A DNA stretch of 64,000 bases from Atopobiaceae bacterium (GCA_017545665.1 JAFWKQ010000121.1:26759-90758); one strand, 5' to 3'. Counted from the stretch's first letter, positions 27,329-36,008 are shown. Notes: a model not told the origin generated them from the sequence alone. Numbers and translations are program-made.

Positions 27329-27886
27329 TTACGCGTCTATGCCAAGCTGGAAGGCGCGAAGGTTCGGCTCGAGCAGGTGCTGGCGCTTGGGCGGCACGCA
27401 CTTGGAGATCGCGGCGTCCACTACCTCGCGCTCGCAGAAGTTGTCGAGCGACCAGAGCTTGCCCAGGCAGATGATGTTTGCCAAGCCCTTGAGGCCCTCG
27501 GCCTCGGCAATCTCGGTTGCCTTGAAGGCGGCCACCGTTACGTCGTCGGCGAGCTGCACGCCCTCCGCGCCGTTCATCGCCAGCGTCGTGTCGATAACAA
27601 TGGACCCGCCAGGCTGTACCGAGGCGGCGAACTTCTCGACGCTCGGCTGGTTCATGGCGATGAGGGCCGTCGGCTTGGTAATAAACGGCGTGCCAATGGC
27701 GTCGTCGGAAAGCGACACGCTGCAGTTGGCGGTACCGCCACGCATCTCGGGGCCATAGCTGGGCATCCACGACACCTGTCGGCCATCGATAAGACCGCAG
27801 TTGGCCATGATCTTGCCCGCGAACAGCAGACCTTGTCCGCCAAAGCCCGAAAGCACGCAGAGCATCTCGTGGTTGAAGTCAGCCAT
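27329..27886 (-). CDS. 2-oxoacid:ferredoxin oxidoreductase, gamma subunit
   Basis: 185 residues from the ATG at 27886 (MADFNHEMLCVLSGFGGQG), preceded by AAAGGAGG; longer in-frame starts run into the beta gene and are rejected. The GFGGQGLLFAGKI motif is the hallmark of the gamma domain of pyruvate/2-oxoacid:ferredoxin oxidoreductases. The subunit helps bind CoA and assemble the complex. It is the last gene of a delta-alpha-beta-gamma operon, 2 bases after beta. The order resembles oorDABC/vor clusters. The substrate (2-oxoisovalerate or another branched 2-oxoacid, 2-oxoglutarate) cannot be settled from sequence alone. Confidence 0.9.
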   Translation of the reverse strand: MADFNHEMLCVLSGFGGQGLLFAGKIMANCGLIDGRQVSWMPSYGPEMRGGTANCSVSLSDDAIGTPFITKPTALIAMNQPSVEKFAASVQPGGSIVIDTTLAMNGAEGVQLADDVTVAAFKATEIAEAEGLKGLANIICLGKLWSLDNFCEREVVDAAISKCVPPKRQHLLEPNLRAFQLGIDA

Positions 27887-27888
27887 CG

Positions 27889-28785
27889 TTAGGCCTCCTT
27901 TCCCTGTTGCGCAATGGGGCAATCCTTGGCGCGCTCGAGCGCGGCCTCGGCGGCGTTGGCAAAGCCATCGGCAACCACGTCCTTGTACACGCCCAGCGGG
28001 TAGTACGGCAGCATGTTGTCGCGCAGCCACTGGAAGGCATCGAGCGGCGTCATGCCCCAGTTGGTCGGGCAGGTGGAAACGACCTCGACCAGCGAGTAGC
28101 CTACGCCGTCGATCTGGTTTTGGAACGCCTTCTTTATGGCCTTCTTGGCATCCATGATGTGCTTGCGCGAATCGCAGGTAACGCGCTCAACGTACGCCAC
28201 GCCGTCCAGCGTGGACACCATCTCGGCAATGCGCACGGGATAGCCCACCTTGGACACGTCGCGGCCATAGGGGCTCGTCTGCGTAACCTGGTTGGGCAGC
28301 GACGTGGGGGCCATCTGGCCGCCGGTCATGCCGTAGATGGCGTTGTTGATAAAGATCACCGTGATCTTCTCGCCACGCGTGGCGGCATGAACCGTCTCGG
28401 CCGTGCCAATGGAGGCAAGGTCGCCGTCGCCTTGGTAGGCGAACACCACGTTTTCGGGGTGCACGCGCTTGACGCCGGTGGCCACCGCGGGGGCACGACC
28501 ATGCGCGGCCTCGATCATGTCGCAGTTCATGAAGTCATACATCATAACGGAGCAACCCACGGGAGCGATGCCCACGGTTTTGCCCTCAATGCCCAGCTCG
28601 TCGATGCACTCGGCAACCAAGCGGTTCACGATGCCGTGCGTGCAGCCTGGGCAGTAGTTGAAGATGGCGTCGGTAAGCGCGTGCGGGCGGGCAGACTTGA
28701 TCGTCTCGCCCTCGGCGATCTGCGAGCCGATGCGCTCCTGCTGGTAGTCGGGAAGCGTGACGGGGGCCATGTTGGGCTTTGCCAT
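27889..28785 (-). CDS. 2-oxoacid:ferredoxin oxidoreductase, beta subunit (TPP-binding)
   Basis: About 298 residues from the ATG at 28785 (MAKPNMAPVTLPDY), one base after the alpha stop; a GTG at 28794 is an alternative. The thiamine pyrophosphate motif GDGDLASIGTAETVHAATRG ends in the expected downstream NNAIYGMTGGQ. NYCPGCTHG and VGCS supply conserved cysteines near the iron-sulfur and active-site region. The subunit carries out oxidative decarboxylation of a 2-oxoacid to acyl-CoA with ferredoxin as acceptor. The overall sequence looks closest to VOR/KOR-type enzymes rather than pyruvate enzymes. Confidence 0.92.
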   Translation of the reverse strand: MAKPNMAPVTLPDYQQERIGSQIAEGETIKSARPHALTDAIFNYCPGCTHGIVNRLVAECIDELGIEGKTVGIAPVGCSVMMYDFMNCDMIEAAHGRAPAVATGVKRVHPENVVFAYQGDGDLASIGTAETVHAATRGEKITVIFINNAIYGMTGGQMAPTSLPNQVTQTSPYGRDVSKVGYPVRIAEMVSTLDGVAYVERVTCDSRKHIMDAKKAIKKAFQNQIDGVGYSLVEVVSTCPTNWGMTPLDAFQWLRDNMLPYYPLGVYKDVVADGFANAAEAALERAKDCPIAQQGKEA

Positions 28786-28786
28786 G

Positions 28787-29959
28787 CTACTCACCCCTTT
28801 CGTAGCTGCTCTTGCGATGCTGGGGATGCGGGAGCAGGGAGCCTACCGCACCCGGTGCGGCGGACTGCTGAACGGGCTCTCCGGCCGCAACCGTCTTTAT
28901 GGCCTCGAGGACCTCCTCCGGCGTGGGAAGCACGCCGCCGGTACGACCGAAGAAGTCCACGGTAGCGCGACCGTTTACGGCCAGCTGCACGTCCTGCACC
29001 ATCTGGCCCATGTTGAGCTCTACCGAGAGGAACTTGGTGGCTCCACCCTCGATCACCTGGTCGATTGCCTTTGTGGGGAACGGCCACAGCGTAATGGGAC
29101 GAAGCAGTCCGCACTTGATGCCCTGGGCGCGCGCCTCGCGCACGGCAGTACGGGCAACGCGGCTTGCGGCGCCAAAGGCCACGACCACGATCTCGGCGTC
29201 GTCGCACTCCATGAGCTCCTGGCGCTGGTGCTTCTCTTTTATCTGCTCGTAGCGCTCAAAGCGCTCGAAGTTCGTCTCCTCGAGCTTGTCGGGCGAGAGG
29301 TACAGCGAGTTGATTACGTTGTGCTCACGCTTGTTGCCATGACCGGACGTGGCCCAGGGCTTGGCGGGAAGCGACTCTGGATCGCGCTCGGGCGGCAGCA
29401 ATACGGGCTCCATCATCTGGCCGATCATGCCGTCCGCAAGAATCATCGTGGGCGTGCGGTACTCGTCCGCCAGGTCGAAGGCGTCGTAGATAAGATCGGC
29501 CATCTCCTGCACCGTGGACGGTGCGAGTACGGGCATGTAGAAGTCGCCATGGCCGAGCGCACGTGTGGCCTGGAAGTAGTCGGACTGTGACGGCTGGATG
29601 CCACCCAGGCCTGGGCCTCCGCGCTCTACGTTTACGATGACGCCGGGGCAATCCGCGCCGGCCATGTAGGACACGCCCTCGCCCTTAAGCGAGACTCCGG
29701 GCGAGCTGGAACTTGTCATTACGCGAGCACCGGCGGCAGCGGCTCCGTACACCATGTTGATGGCCGCAATCTCGGACTCTGCCTGCAGGAACGTGCCGCC
29801 AATGAGCGGGAGCTTCTTTGCCATGTAGGCAGCCAGCTCCGTTTGGGGCGTGATGGGGTAACCAAAGAAGAAGCGGCAGCCCGCGCGCATGGCCGCCTCG
29901 GCCAGCACCTCGTTGCCCTTCATAAGAACGCGTTCTTGTGCCTTGTTTTCGTTTGCCAT
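28787..29959 (-). CDS. 2-oxoacid:ferredoxin oxidoreductase, alpha subunit
   Basis: 390 residues. KGNEVLAEAAMRAGCRFFFG and GYPITPQTEL, the family's N-terminal signature, are followed by SSSSPGVSLKGEGVSYMAGA and ERGGPGLGG. These are typical of alpha chains of VorB/KorA type. It pairs with the TPP subunit to form the catalytic core. Its ATG directly follows the ferredoxin stop (TAAATG), and its stop lies 1 base before the beta start, so the operon is tightly coupled. It would generate acyl-CoA and reduced ferredoxin in the cytoplasm. Confidence 0.93.
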   Translation of the reverse strand: MANENKAQERVLMKGNEVLAEAAMRAGCRFFFGYPITPQTELAAYMAKKLPLIGGTFLQAESEIAAINMVYGAAAAGARVMTSSSSPGVSLKGEGVSYMAGADCPGVIVNVERGGPGLGGIQPSQSDYFQATRALGHGDFYMPVLAPSTVQEMADLIYDAFDLADEYRTPTMILADGMIGQMMEPVLLPPERDPESLPAKPWATSGHGNKREHNVINSLYLSPDKLEETNFERFERYEQIKEKHQRQELMECDDAEIVVVAFGAASRVARTAVREARAQGIKCGLLRPITLWPFPTKAIDQVIEGGATKFLSVELNMGQMVQDVQLAVNGRATVDFFGRTGGVLPTPEEVLEAIKTVAAGEPVQQSAAPGAVGSLLPHPQHRKSSYERGE

Positions 29960-30163
29960 TTACTTCACCACCGTAATCGCAACGTCAGGGCAGGTGGCGT
30001 AGCACGAGGAGCATGCAATGCACCCGTCCTTCACCTGCTTTGCGGGATGATAGCCCTTGGGCGTAATGCGCTCCTCGTCCAGAGCGAGCACTCCCTTGGG
30101 GCAGGCGGCGACGCACAGGCCGCAGCCCTTGCAATGGACGTCGTCGACAATAATACGCGCCAT
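29960..30163 (-). CDS. 2-oxoacid:ferredoxin oxidoreductase, delta (2x[4Fe-4S]) subunit
   Basis: 67 residues with two CxxCxxCxxxCP clusters: CKGCGLCVAACPKG and CIACSSCYATCPDV. It is a small bacterial-type ferredoxin that acts as the delta subunit and relays electrons from the TPP subunit. It is the first gene of the operon, with a strong GAGGGAGGG ribosome-binding site. Confidence 0.93.
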   Translation of the reverse strand: MARIIVDDVHCKGCGLCVAACPKGVLALDEERITPKGYHPAKQVKDGCIACSSCYATCPDVAITVVK

Positions 30164-30203
30164 ATATTCCCTCCCTCTCTTATCGGGTTATAGGCAAACT
30201 GCC

Positions 30204-30209
30204 ATTATA
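30204..30209 (-). promoter_or_regulatory. -10 box of the oxidoreductase operon
   Basis: A perfect TATAAT on the minus strand, about 40 bases before the delta-subunit ATG. The -35 is weak (CTTTGC-like at 16 bases' spacing). Confidence 0.45.
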
Positions 30210-30288
30210 GGGCTTGTTGTTGGGCGCAAAGGACTTTTAACAAAAGCAGCGCGTTACGTGCACGGAGGGCCAAGGGGGCCGAGGGGCC

Positions 30289-30510
30289 GGGGCCACTTTT
30301 CGGCCCGCGGGCGTCGCTGCCGGGGCCACTTTCTCTGGGCCCGAGGGGGCCGGGCGCACTTTCCGGCCCGCGAACTTCCCTACCGGGGCCACTTTTCGCG
30401 GGGCCAGGCGGGCCAGGCGCACTTTTCGGCCCGCGAACTTCACTACCGGGGCCACAAATGGCCGATAAGTGCGCACGGTAGGGAAGCTTGAGGACCGAAA
30501 AGTGCACCCG
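30289..30510. repeat. 63-bp tandem repeats of the ACTTTTCGG family
   Basis: Units begin GGGGCCACTTT at 30289 (short, 33 bp), 30322, 30385 and 30448. The 30322 and 30385 units are 63 bp each, and the last degrades. Each contains ACTTTTCGGCCCGCG(A/G) and ends TACC. The last unit shares TGGCCGAT and GTGCGCACGG with the 19957-20156 repeats, so both belong to one family. This makes up much of the 725-base gap upstream of the oxidoreductase genes; no gene was found in it. Confidence 0.75.
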
Positions 30511-30633
30511 GCGTGAGGCGTGGCACCGATAGGTGCACCCGGCCGGACTGCGGGGGCGACATTCTCAATGGGGGACAAAAGGCGCAGCCCCCTTTGGCAC
30601 GGCCACCAGCCCGTTTCTCGAGCAAAAGCCCGC

Positions 30634-30788
30634 AGTTTGCCCACCGCAAACTTCCATAGGGCCCAAATGCGCATCTGAGGGGGTGCCAAACTGCAGGTTT
30701 TGTCTTCACGGGCCTTCTACCTGCGGCTCTGCAAATGCCTTGCAGTTTGGGGGCAGGCCAAATGCACAGTTGGGCCCATGGGAAGTTT
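30634..30788 (+). repeat. Interspersed repeat R2, copy 1
   Basis: About 155 bp that matches, in the opposite orientation, 35751-35907. Shared blocks include ATCTGAGGGGGTG, CAAACTGCAGGTTT, GTCTTCACG and CCTTGCAGTTTGGGGG. By eye the match is clear over the full length with scattered differences. The two copies lie on either side of the 30889-35215 operon. Confidence 0.75.
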
Positions 30789-30843
30789 GAAAAGCTGACA
30801 AGTGACCTGTCCCCTTGTCATAGACAAGGCCGAAAAGCCGACA

Positions 30844-30882
30844 AAAGCGGGACAAAGGGGACTGTCCCCTTTGTCCCGCTTT
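30844..30882 (-). terminator. Palindromic hairpin after the GltD-like gene
   Basis: Perfect 19-bp arms (30844-30862 with 30864-30882) around one central T, core AAAGGGGACTGTCCCCTTT. It begins 6 bases after the stop at 30889 and ends in T residues on the minus strand, so it may act as terminator. It is a member of the dispersed palindrome family. Confidence 0.55.
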
Positions 30883-30888
30883 GGGGCT

Positions 30889-32943
30889 CTACACGATGCA
30901 GGTCTTGCGCTCCACCGCGGGCACGCTCTTCATGGCGCCGGTGGGGCAGGCCTCCACGCACTTGAGGCAGCTCGCGCAGAAGGTGCGCGCCTCCTCCGGA
31001 ACCATGGGGTTCACCACCGTGGAGAAGCCGCGGTTGTACAGGCCCAGGTAGGTCTTGCCCGCAACCTGGTCGCACATCCTGTAGCACAGACCGCACAGCA
31101 CGCACTTGTCGGGGTCGTGGACAATGACCTCGGAGGCCACCGGCACGTCCTCGCGCTTGTGCATAAAGCCGGCAAAGCGCTCGGGATCCACGTCGAACGC
31201 GTTGGCGAACTTAATCAGCCTGCAGTCGAAGTAGTCGTGGCAGCCGCACTCCAGGCACCGGCTCGCCTCGCGAAGTGCCTGCTCTTCGGTAAACCCAAAG
31301 TAGATGGGCTCGAAGTTGTTGCGACGCTCCTCGGGCGTAAGGCCGGGCATCTTCTCGCGATTCTGCTTGGGCTCGTCCTCAAAGTCCTCCGGGGTCTTCT
31401 CCTGCTTGACGAAGTAGGGAATCTTGGCACGGACCTCGTCGCCCTCAAGGTAGTTGTTTATGCACAGCGCCGCCTTTTGCGCCTCGGCAATGGCCTGGAT
31501 GGCAATGCCGGCACCGCGGTTGGTAACGTCGCCCGCGGCAAAGACGTCGTCCATGGACGTACGGAACGTCAACTCGTCGCACGCAATGGTGCCGCGCTGG
31601 GTAAGCAGCTCCTCGGCCACGCCCTCGCAGTTGGCGCCCTGGCCAATGGCCATGAGCACGTTGTCGATGGCGATGTTTTCGGTGGCACCCTCCACGGGAA
31701 CGGGGCGACGACGGCCGGAGGCATCGGGCTCGCCAAGCTCCATGATCTGCAGCTTCATGCCCTCAAGGCGGCCATCCTTGCCATAGAACTCAATCGGGTT
31801 GGTAAGGAACTTAAAGGTCACGCCCTCCTCGATGGCCTCCTCGATCTCCACGTCGGAGGCGGGCATCTCGGCGCGCGTGCGGCGATAGACCACATAGACC
31901 TCCTTGGCACCCAGGCGCACGGCTGTACGGCAGCAGTCCATAGCGGTGTTGCCGCCACCGCATACGGCAACCTTCTCGCCCAGCGTGGGGCGCTCGCCGT
32001 GTCCGAGGTGCTCCAAGAACTCAATGCCGCCGATGACGCCCTCCAGATCCTCTCCGGGAACGCGCATGTTGTACGACTTCCAGGCACCAAGCGCCAAAAG
32101 CACCGCGTCGTGACGCTTGCGCAGGTCCTCAAAGTCGATGTCGCGACCAAGCTGGACGTCGTTTACCAGCTCTACGCCCGCATTGGCAATAATGGCAATC
32201 TCGCGGTCGAGCACAGCCTTGGGCAGACGATACTCGGGAATGCCGTAGCGCAGCATGCCGCCCATCTTGGGCTGCTTGTCGTAGATGGTAACCGCATGCC
32301 CATAGCGACGCAGGAAGTAGGCCGCGGTAAGGCCAGCGGGGCCGCCGCCCACAATCGCCACGTGCTTGCCGGTGTTCGGCTCACACTGCACCACGTAGGG
32401 GTCGCCGTCCGCCTCAACCTTGTCGGCGGCAAACGCCTTGAGGAAGGCGATGGAGATGGGCTCCTCCACCATCTGGCGACGGCAGGCGTCCTCGCAGGGA
32501 TGCGGACAAACCCGGCCGATGGAGGCGGGGAACGGGAAGGCTTCATAGATGGTGGACACGGCGTCCTTGTACTTGCCCTCGCGAATCTCGTTTACGTACT
32601 TCTGGCAGTCGGTCATGGCCGGGCAGTTGAGCTTACAGGGCCCACGGCAGTCGCCGGTGTGGTCGGAAAGAAGCAGCTCGAGCGCCGTCCTGCGCGCACG
32701 ATCCACGCGCTCGGTATCGGTATGAACCACGTAGCCCTCCTGCGGCTTTGCGGAGCAGGCGCGTAGCAGCTTGGGCACGCCCTCAACCTCAACCAGGCAG
32801 ACGCCGCAGGCGCCATAGATGGCGGTGCGCTTATCGAAGCACAGGGTGGGAATCTTAACGCCAGCACGAGTGGCAGAGGTCAGGATGGTATCGGCAGGCT
32901 CCGCCGTAACGGTAACGCCGTCTATGGTGTACGTAATTGCCAT
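30889..32943 (-). CDS. StnC-like iron-sulfur flavoprotein (2Fe-2S + GltD-like + 4Fe-4S)
   Basis: 684 residues from the ATG at 32943 (MAITYTIDGVTVTAEPADTI), preceded by GAGAGGGG. Order: N-terminal [2Fe-2S] ferredoxin domain (1-80) with CFDKRTAIYGACGVC; a Cys-rich linker (HTGDCRGPCKLNCPA); a GltD/NfnB-like FAD and NAD(P)H domain (about 170-550) with VAIVGGGPAGLTAAYFLRRY, VAVCGGGNTAMDCCRTAVRL and FAAGDVTNRGAGIAIQAI; C-terminal 4Fe-4S clusters (CVLCGLCYRMCDQ, CASCLKCVEACPTG). With the NuoF- and NuoE-like genes upstream, this matches StnC of the Sporomusa-type electron-bifurcating transhydrogenase. A diaphorase part of a formate dehydrogenase or hydrogenase is the alternative, but no catalytic subunit for either is nearby. 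Confidence 0.8.
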   Translation of the reverse strand: MAITYTIDGVTVTAEPADTILTSATRAGVKIPTLCFDKRTAIYGACGVCLVEVEGVPKLLRACSAKPQEGYVVHTDTERVDRARRTALELLLSDHTGDCRGPCKLNCPAMTDCQKYVNEIREGKYKDAVSTIYEAFPFPASIGRVCPHPCEDACRRQMVEEPISIAFLKAFAADKVEADGDPYVVQCEPNTGKHVAIVGGGPAGLTAAYFLRRYGHAVTIYDKQPKMGGMLRYGIPEYRLPKAVLDREIAIIANAGVELVNDVQLGRDIDFEDLRKRHDAVLLALGAWKSYNMRVPGEDLEGVIGGIEFLEHLGHGERPTLGEKVAVCGGGNTAMDCCRTAVRLGAKEVYVVYRRTRAEMPASDVEIEEAIEEGVTFKFLTNPIEFYGKDGRLEGMKLQIMELGEPDASGRRRPVPVEGATENIAIDNVLMAIGQGANCEGVAEELLTQRGTIACDELTFRTSMDDVFAAGDVTNRGAGIAIQAIAEAQKAALCINNYLEGDEVRAKIPYFVKQEKTPEDFEDEPKQNREKMPGLTPEERRNNFEPIYFGFTEEQALREASRCLECGCHDYFDCRLIKFANAFDVDPERFAGFMHKREDVPVASEVIVHDPDKCVLCGLCYRMCDQVAGKTYLGLYNRGFSTVVNPMVPEEARTFCASCLKCVEACPTGAMKSVPAVERKTCIV

Positions 32944-32957
32944 GGTACAGCCCCTCT

Positions 32958-34718
32958 CTAAGCGACCACGACTGCGCCAAAGCGGCAGGCGGTCTTGCAG
33001 TTGCCACATTTGATGCAGATGGTCTGGTCGATTTCGTGCGGTTGCTTGGGTGAGCCGGAAATGGCATGCACAGGGCACTGGCGCGCACAGGCAGTGCAAC
33101 CCACGCACACGTCCTTGTTGATCGAATAGGAAATGAGCGCCTGGCACTCGCCGGCAGGGCAGCGATGCTCGGCAATGTGCGCCTCGAGCTCATCGCGGAA
33201 GTAGCGGATGGTGGTGAGCACGGGGTTAGGAGCCGTTTGACCAAGTCCGCACAGAGCGCCGTCCTTGATGGCGTAGCACAGATCCTCGAGCTTCTCCACA
33301 TCGCCCTCTTGGCCCTCGCCAGCCACGATGCGGTCCAGGATCTCCAGCATGCGCTTGGTGCCCATGCGGCAGTGGACGCACTTTCCGCAGCTCTCCTTGG
33401 CGGTAAAGTCCAGGAAGAAGCGCGCCATGCTGGCCATGCAGGTGCTCTCGTCCATAACCACCATGCCGCCCGAACCCATGATAGCGCCCGTGGCAGCGAG
33501 TTCGTTGTAGTCGATGACGGTGTCCAGCTTGCTTGCCGGCACGCAACCGCCCGAGGGACCGCCAAGCTGGACGGCCTTGAACTCCTTGTTGTCGCGGATG
33601 CCGCCACCGATGCCATAGATAACCTCGCGCAGCGTGGTGCCCATGGGGACCTCCACCAAACCGCCGCGCGCGATCTTGCCCGAGAGCGCAAAGACCTTGG
33701 TACCCTTGGAATCCTTGGTGCCCATGGCGGCAAACGCCTCGCCGCCGTTGTTTATGATCCACGCGACGTTGGCGTAGGTCTCCACGTTGTTGATGTTGGA
33801 CGGCTTGAGCCAATAGCCCGCCTGCGCGGGGAAGGGCGGCTTCAGACGAGGCATGCCGCGCTTGCCCTCCAAAGACTCGATAAGGGCCGTCTCCTCGCCG
33901 CATACAAACGCACCGGCTCCGGCCTTTATGCGCAGGGTAAAGCTAAAGTCGCTACCGCAGATGTTGTTGCCCAGGTAGCCGCGCTCGGTGGCGTCCTCGA
34001 TTGCCTTGGTAAGGCGCACGATCGCCAAGGGGTACTCAGCGCGCACATACACGATGCCCTCGCTGGCACCAATGCTGTAGGCGCCAATGAGCATGCCCTC
34101 AATAAGGCTGTGCGGGTCGCCCTCAATCACGGCGCGATCCATAAACGCGCCGGGGTCGCCTTCGTCCGCATTACAGATAAGGTACTTCTGATCGCCCTTG
34201 GAGTCGCGCGCGGCACGCCACTTGAACGCCGTAGAGAAACCCGCGCCACCGCGACCGCGAAGGCCAGCGATGTCGATTTGCTGGATGACGTCCTCCTGCG
34301 ACATCCCAGTGGTCAGAATCTTGGTAATGGCCGCATACCCCTCGTGTGCCAGGTAGTCGTCGATGCTCTCGGGGTCAATCACGCCGCAGTCGCGAAGCGC
34401 AACGCGTGTTTGCTTGTTCAGGAACGCCTCGTCCTCTGCCGTTATGGCGAGCGTGTCCACCAACGAGAGGTCGTTGGCAACCACCGCATCGTAGATGGCC
34501 TGGGCGTCCTTTTCCTGCACCTTTACCAAGCGATGAAGCTCGCCCTTGTTGTCGTACACATCCACGATGGGCTCCAAAAAGCACATGCCGTTGCATCCCG
34601 TGATGCCAAGCTCGGCATCCGTGGGGTTGCTCTGAGCAAAAAGCTCCTCGAGCTTTGCGTGAACGCCACCGGCACCTGCGGCGATGCCGCAGCTTCCCTC
34701 TCCGATTACGACTCTCAT
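32958..34718 (-). CDS. StnB/NuoF-like FMN iron-sulfur subunit
   Basis: 586 residues. The N-terminal 90 residues form a thioredoxin-like [2Fe-2S] domain (GEGSCGIAAGA and TGCNGMCFLEP). The NuoF core follows with GLRGRGGAGFSTAFKW, the NADH/FMN signature NADEGDPGAFMDR and the cluster motif ESCGKCVHCRMGTKRM. The C-terminus adds two 4Fe-4S clusters (CVGCTACARQCP, CIKCGNCKTACR). This extended NuoF is typical of soluble bifurcating complexes such as HydB, HylB or StnB rather than of complex I. It overlaps the NuoE-like gene (ATGA) and precedes the GltD-like gene by 14 bases. It should bind NAD(H) and FMN in the cytoplasm. Confidence 0.88.
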   Translation of the reverse strand: MRVVIGEGSCGIAAGAGGVHAKLEELFAQSNPTDAELGITGCNGMCFLEPIVDVYDNKGELHRLVKVQEKDAQAIYDAVVANDLSLVDTLAITAEDEAFLNKQTRVALRDCGVIDPESIDDYLAHEGYAAITKILTTGMSQEDVIQQIDIAGLRGRGGAGFSTAFKWRAARDSKGDQKYLICNADEGDPGAFMDRAVIEGDPHSLIEGMLIGAYSIGASEGIVYVRAEYPLAIVRLTKAIEDATERGYLGNNICGSDFSFTLRIKAGAGAFVCGEETALIESLEGKRGMPRLKPPFPAQAGYWLKPSNINNVETYANVAWIINNGGEAFAAMGTKDSKGTKVFALSGKIARGGLVEVPMGTTLREVIYGIGGGIRDNKEFKAVQLGGPSGGCVPASKLDTVIDYNELAATGAIMGSGGMVVMDESTCMASMARFFLDFTAKESCGKCVHCRMGTKRMLEILDRIVAGEGQEGDVEKLEDLCYAIKDGALCGLGQTAPNPVLTTIRYFRDELEAHIAEHRCPAGECQALISYSINKDVCVGCTACARQCPVHAISGSPKQPHEIDQTICIKCGNCKTACRFGAVVVA

Positions 34719-35215
34719 GCCTGCTCATCCCCCTCCTTGCTTGCGGCGGCAATGGAGCGAATCACCTTGCGCGCCTTGTCGGGCGTAAGCCTTCCATAGG
34801 TCTGTCCGTTAATCATCATGACAGGCGACAAGGAGCAGCAGCCCAAACACGCCACGTGCTCAAGCGAGAACAGGCCGTCCTCGGTGGTCTGCCCATCCTC
34901 AATGCCCAGCTCGTCGGTGATCGCCTTGGAGATAAGCTCGGAGCTGTTGACGTGGCACGCCGTGCCCTGGCAAAGCATGATGAGATTCTTGCCAACGGGC
35001 TCCAACCTAAACTGCGCATAGAACGTGGCCACTCCCACAATAGTCGCTATGGGCGTGTTCGTTTTTTGAGCGATGTGCTCCATCACGTCCATGGGCAAGT
35101 ACCCATAGGCCTCCTGGGTCGCCTGCAAAATTGCAATGAGCGAACCCGGGGTATTGGCATAAGTCTTAAGCGTTGGCTCAATAAGCGACAAGTCGCTTGG
35201 TGGCAACTTGGACAT
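34715..35215 (-). CDS. StnA/NuoE-like [2Fe-2S] subunit
   Basis: 166 residues. Thioredoxin-fold [2Fe-2S] protein of the NuoE family with the four ligands in CQGTAC and CLGCC, and the usual N-terminal helical half (LIAILQATQEAYGYLPMDVM). It partners with the NuoF-like protein for NAD(H) oxidation or reduction. It is the first gene of the operon. The downstream gene order NuoE, NuoF, GltD-like is the Stn arrangement. Confidence 0.9.
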   Translation of the reverse strand: MSKLPPSDLSLIEPTLKTYANTPGSLIAILQATQEAYGYLPMDVMEHIAQKTNTPIATIVGVATFYAQFRLEPVGKNLIMLCQGTACHVNSSELISKAITDELGIEDGQTTEDGLFSLEHVACLGCCSLSPVMMINGQTYGRLTPDKARKVIRSIAAASKEGDEQA

Positions 35216-35243
35216 GGCAAGCCTTCCTCTCCCTAAATTCCCC

Positions 35244-35274
35244 TATATAGCTTGCTAATATGAGGGAGTAACAA
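35244..35274 (-). promoter_or_regulatory. Candidate promoter of the Stn-like operon
   Basis: On the minus strand TTGTTA (35269-35274) and TATATA (35244-35249) are 19 bases apart, longer than ideal. They lie about 30 bases before the NuoE-like ATG. Confidence 0.35.
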
Positions 35275-35510
35275 TAAATGCGCGGAGCGTCAAATACCGC
35301 GTGCAGCGCAAAGAAATACTCCAATGGATACTTTACCGAAATAACTTGGATACTTCTAGGTGTTGTCTGTACCTAAACTTGGAGCTTGTCCCTTAGTTGG
35401 CTGAAACACTCAGGTTGCGCGATGGGCTCCATCGCCTTTTCGCAATACAGATTCTGATTTGCCTGGCACAGACCTTAACAAACGGAAATATCGCTCTCTT
35501 TTTTTTAAAT
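35275..35510. other. Intergenic sequence upstream of the Stn-like operon
   Basis: AT-rich with no gene. It contains a degenerate member of the palindrome family near 35366-35400 (AACTTGGAGCTTGTCCCTTAG). The rest of the 793-base gap is taken up by the repeats that follow. Confidence 0.3.
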
Positions 35511-35675
35511 TTTGCCGTTTGTTCGGGTTTTGCTTTCCCAAAAACCGAACAAACGGCATTTTTGGAATTTTGAGGCCAAGGTTTTCCACTTGTTCGGGTT
35601 TTACATTTCGTCAAACCGAACAATCGGAAAAATCTCCAATAGGAACGGCTAATTCTGCCGTTTGTTCGGGTTTCT
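35511..35675. repeat. Hairpin array R3 (TTTGTTCGGGTTTT type), copy 1
   Basis: A 20-bp stem with one mismatch (35513-35532 with 35539-35558) starts TGCCGTTTGTTCGG. A second hairpin, TTGTTCGGGTTTTAC with a matching arm, lies at 35588-35630. A lone arm, GCCGTTTGTTCGGGTTT, is at 35657-35673. The same array type occurs at 50343-50604. Confidence 0.75.
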
Positions 35676-35750
35676 TGTGTTGGAATATGCGGTACGGACA
35701 ACCCCCTCGCACGCCGACAACCCCCCTGGCCTTGCAGTTGGGGCCACCGA

Positions 35751-35907
35751 AAACTTCCCTAGGGGCCAAATGTGCATTTGACCCACCCCCAAACTGCAAG
35801 GCCTTCGTAAAATCGCAGGTAGAGGGCTCGTGAAGACGAAACCTGCAGTTTGCCACCCCCTCAGATGTGCATTTGGGCCCCATGGAAGTTGGCGGTGGGG
35901 CAAACTT
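35751..35907 (-). repeat. Interspersed repeat R2, copy 2 (inverted relative to 30634-30788)
   Basis: Reverse complement matches 30634-30788 over about 155 bp with scattered substitutions. Conserved blocks include ATCTGAGGGGGTG and CAAACTGCAGGTTT. With copy 1 it brackets the Stn-like operon. Confidence 0.75.
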
Positions 35908-36008
35908 TTGGTTGCGAAGACCCTAAGGGGCCCGGACCCGACCCGAGCCCGACTCCAACCCAACCCGTGGGAACAAAGGGAGACTCCCTCCGTCTGCTTT
36001 ATCTGGTT

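Noticed and set aside
30289..30510. CRISPR array
   Set aside because: The 63-bp units are tandem without unique spacers, and no cas genes are present.
30889..35215. Complex I or formate dehydrogenase operon
   Set aside because: No membrane subunits of complex I and no molybdopterin or hydrogenase catalytic subunit are present, and the GltD-like third gene is not part of complex I.
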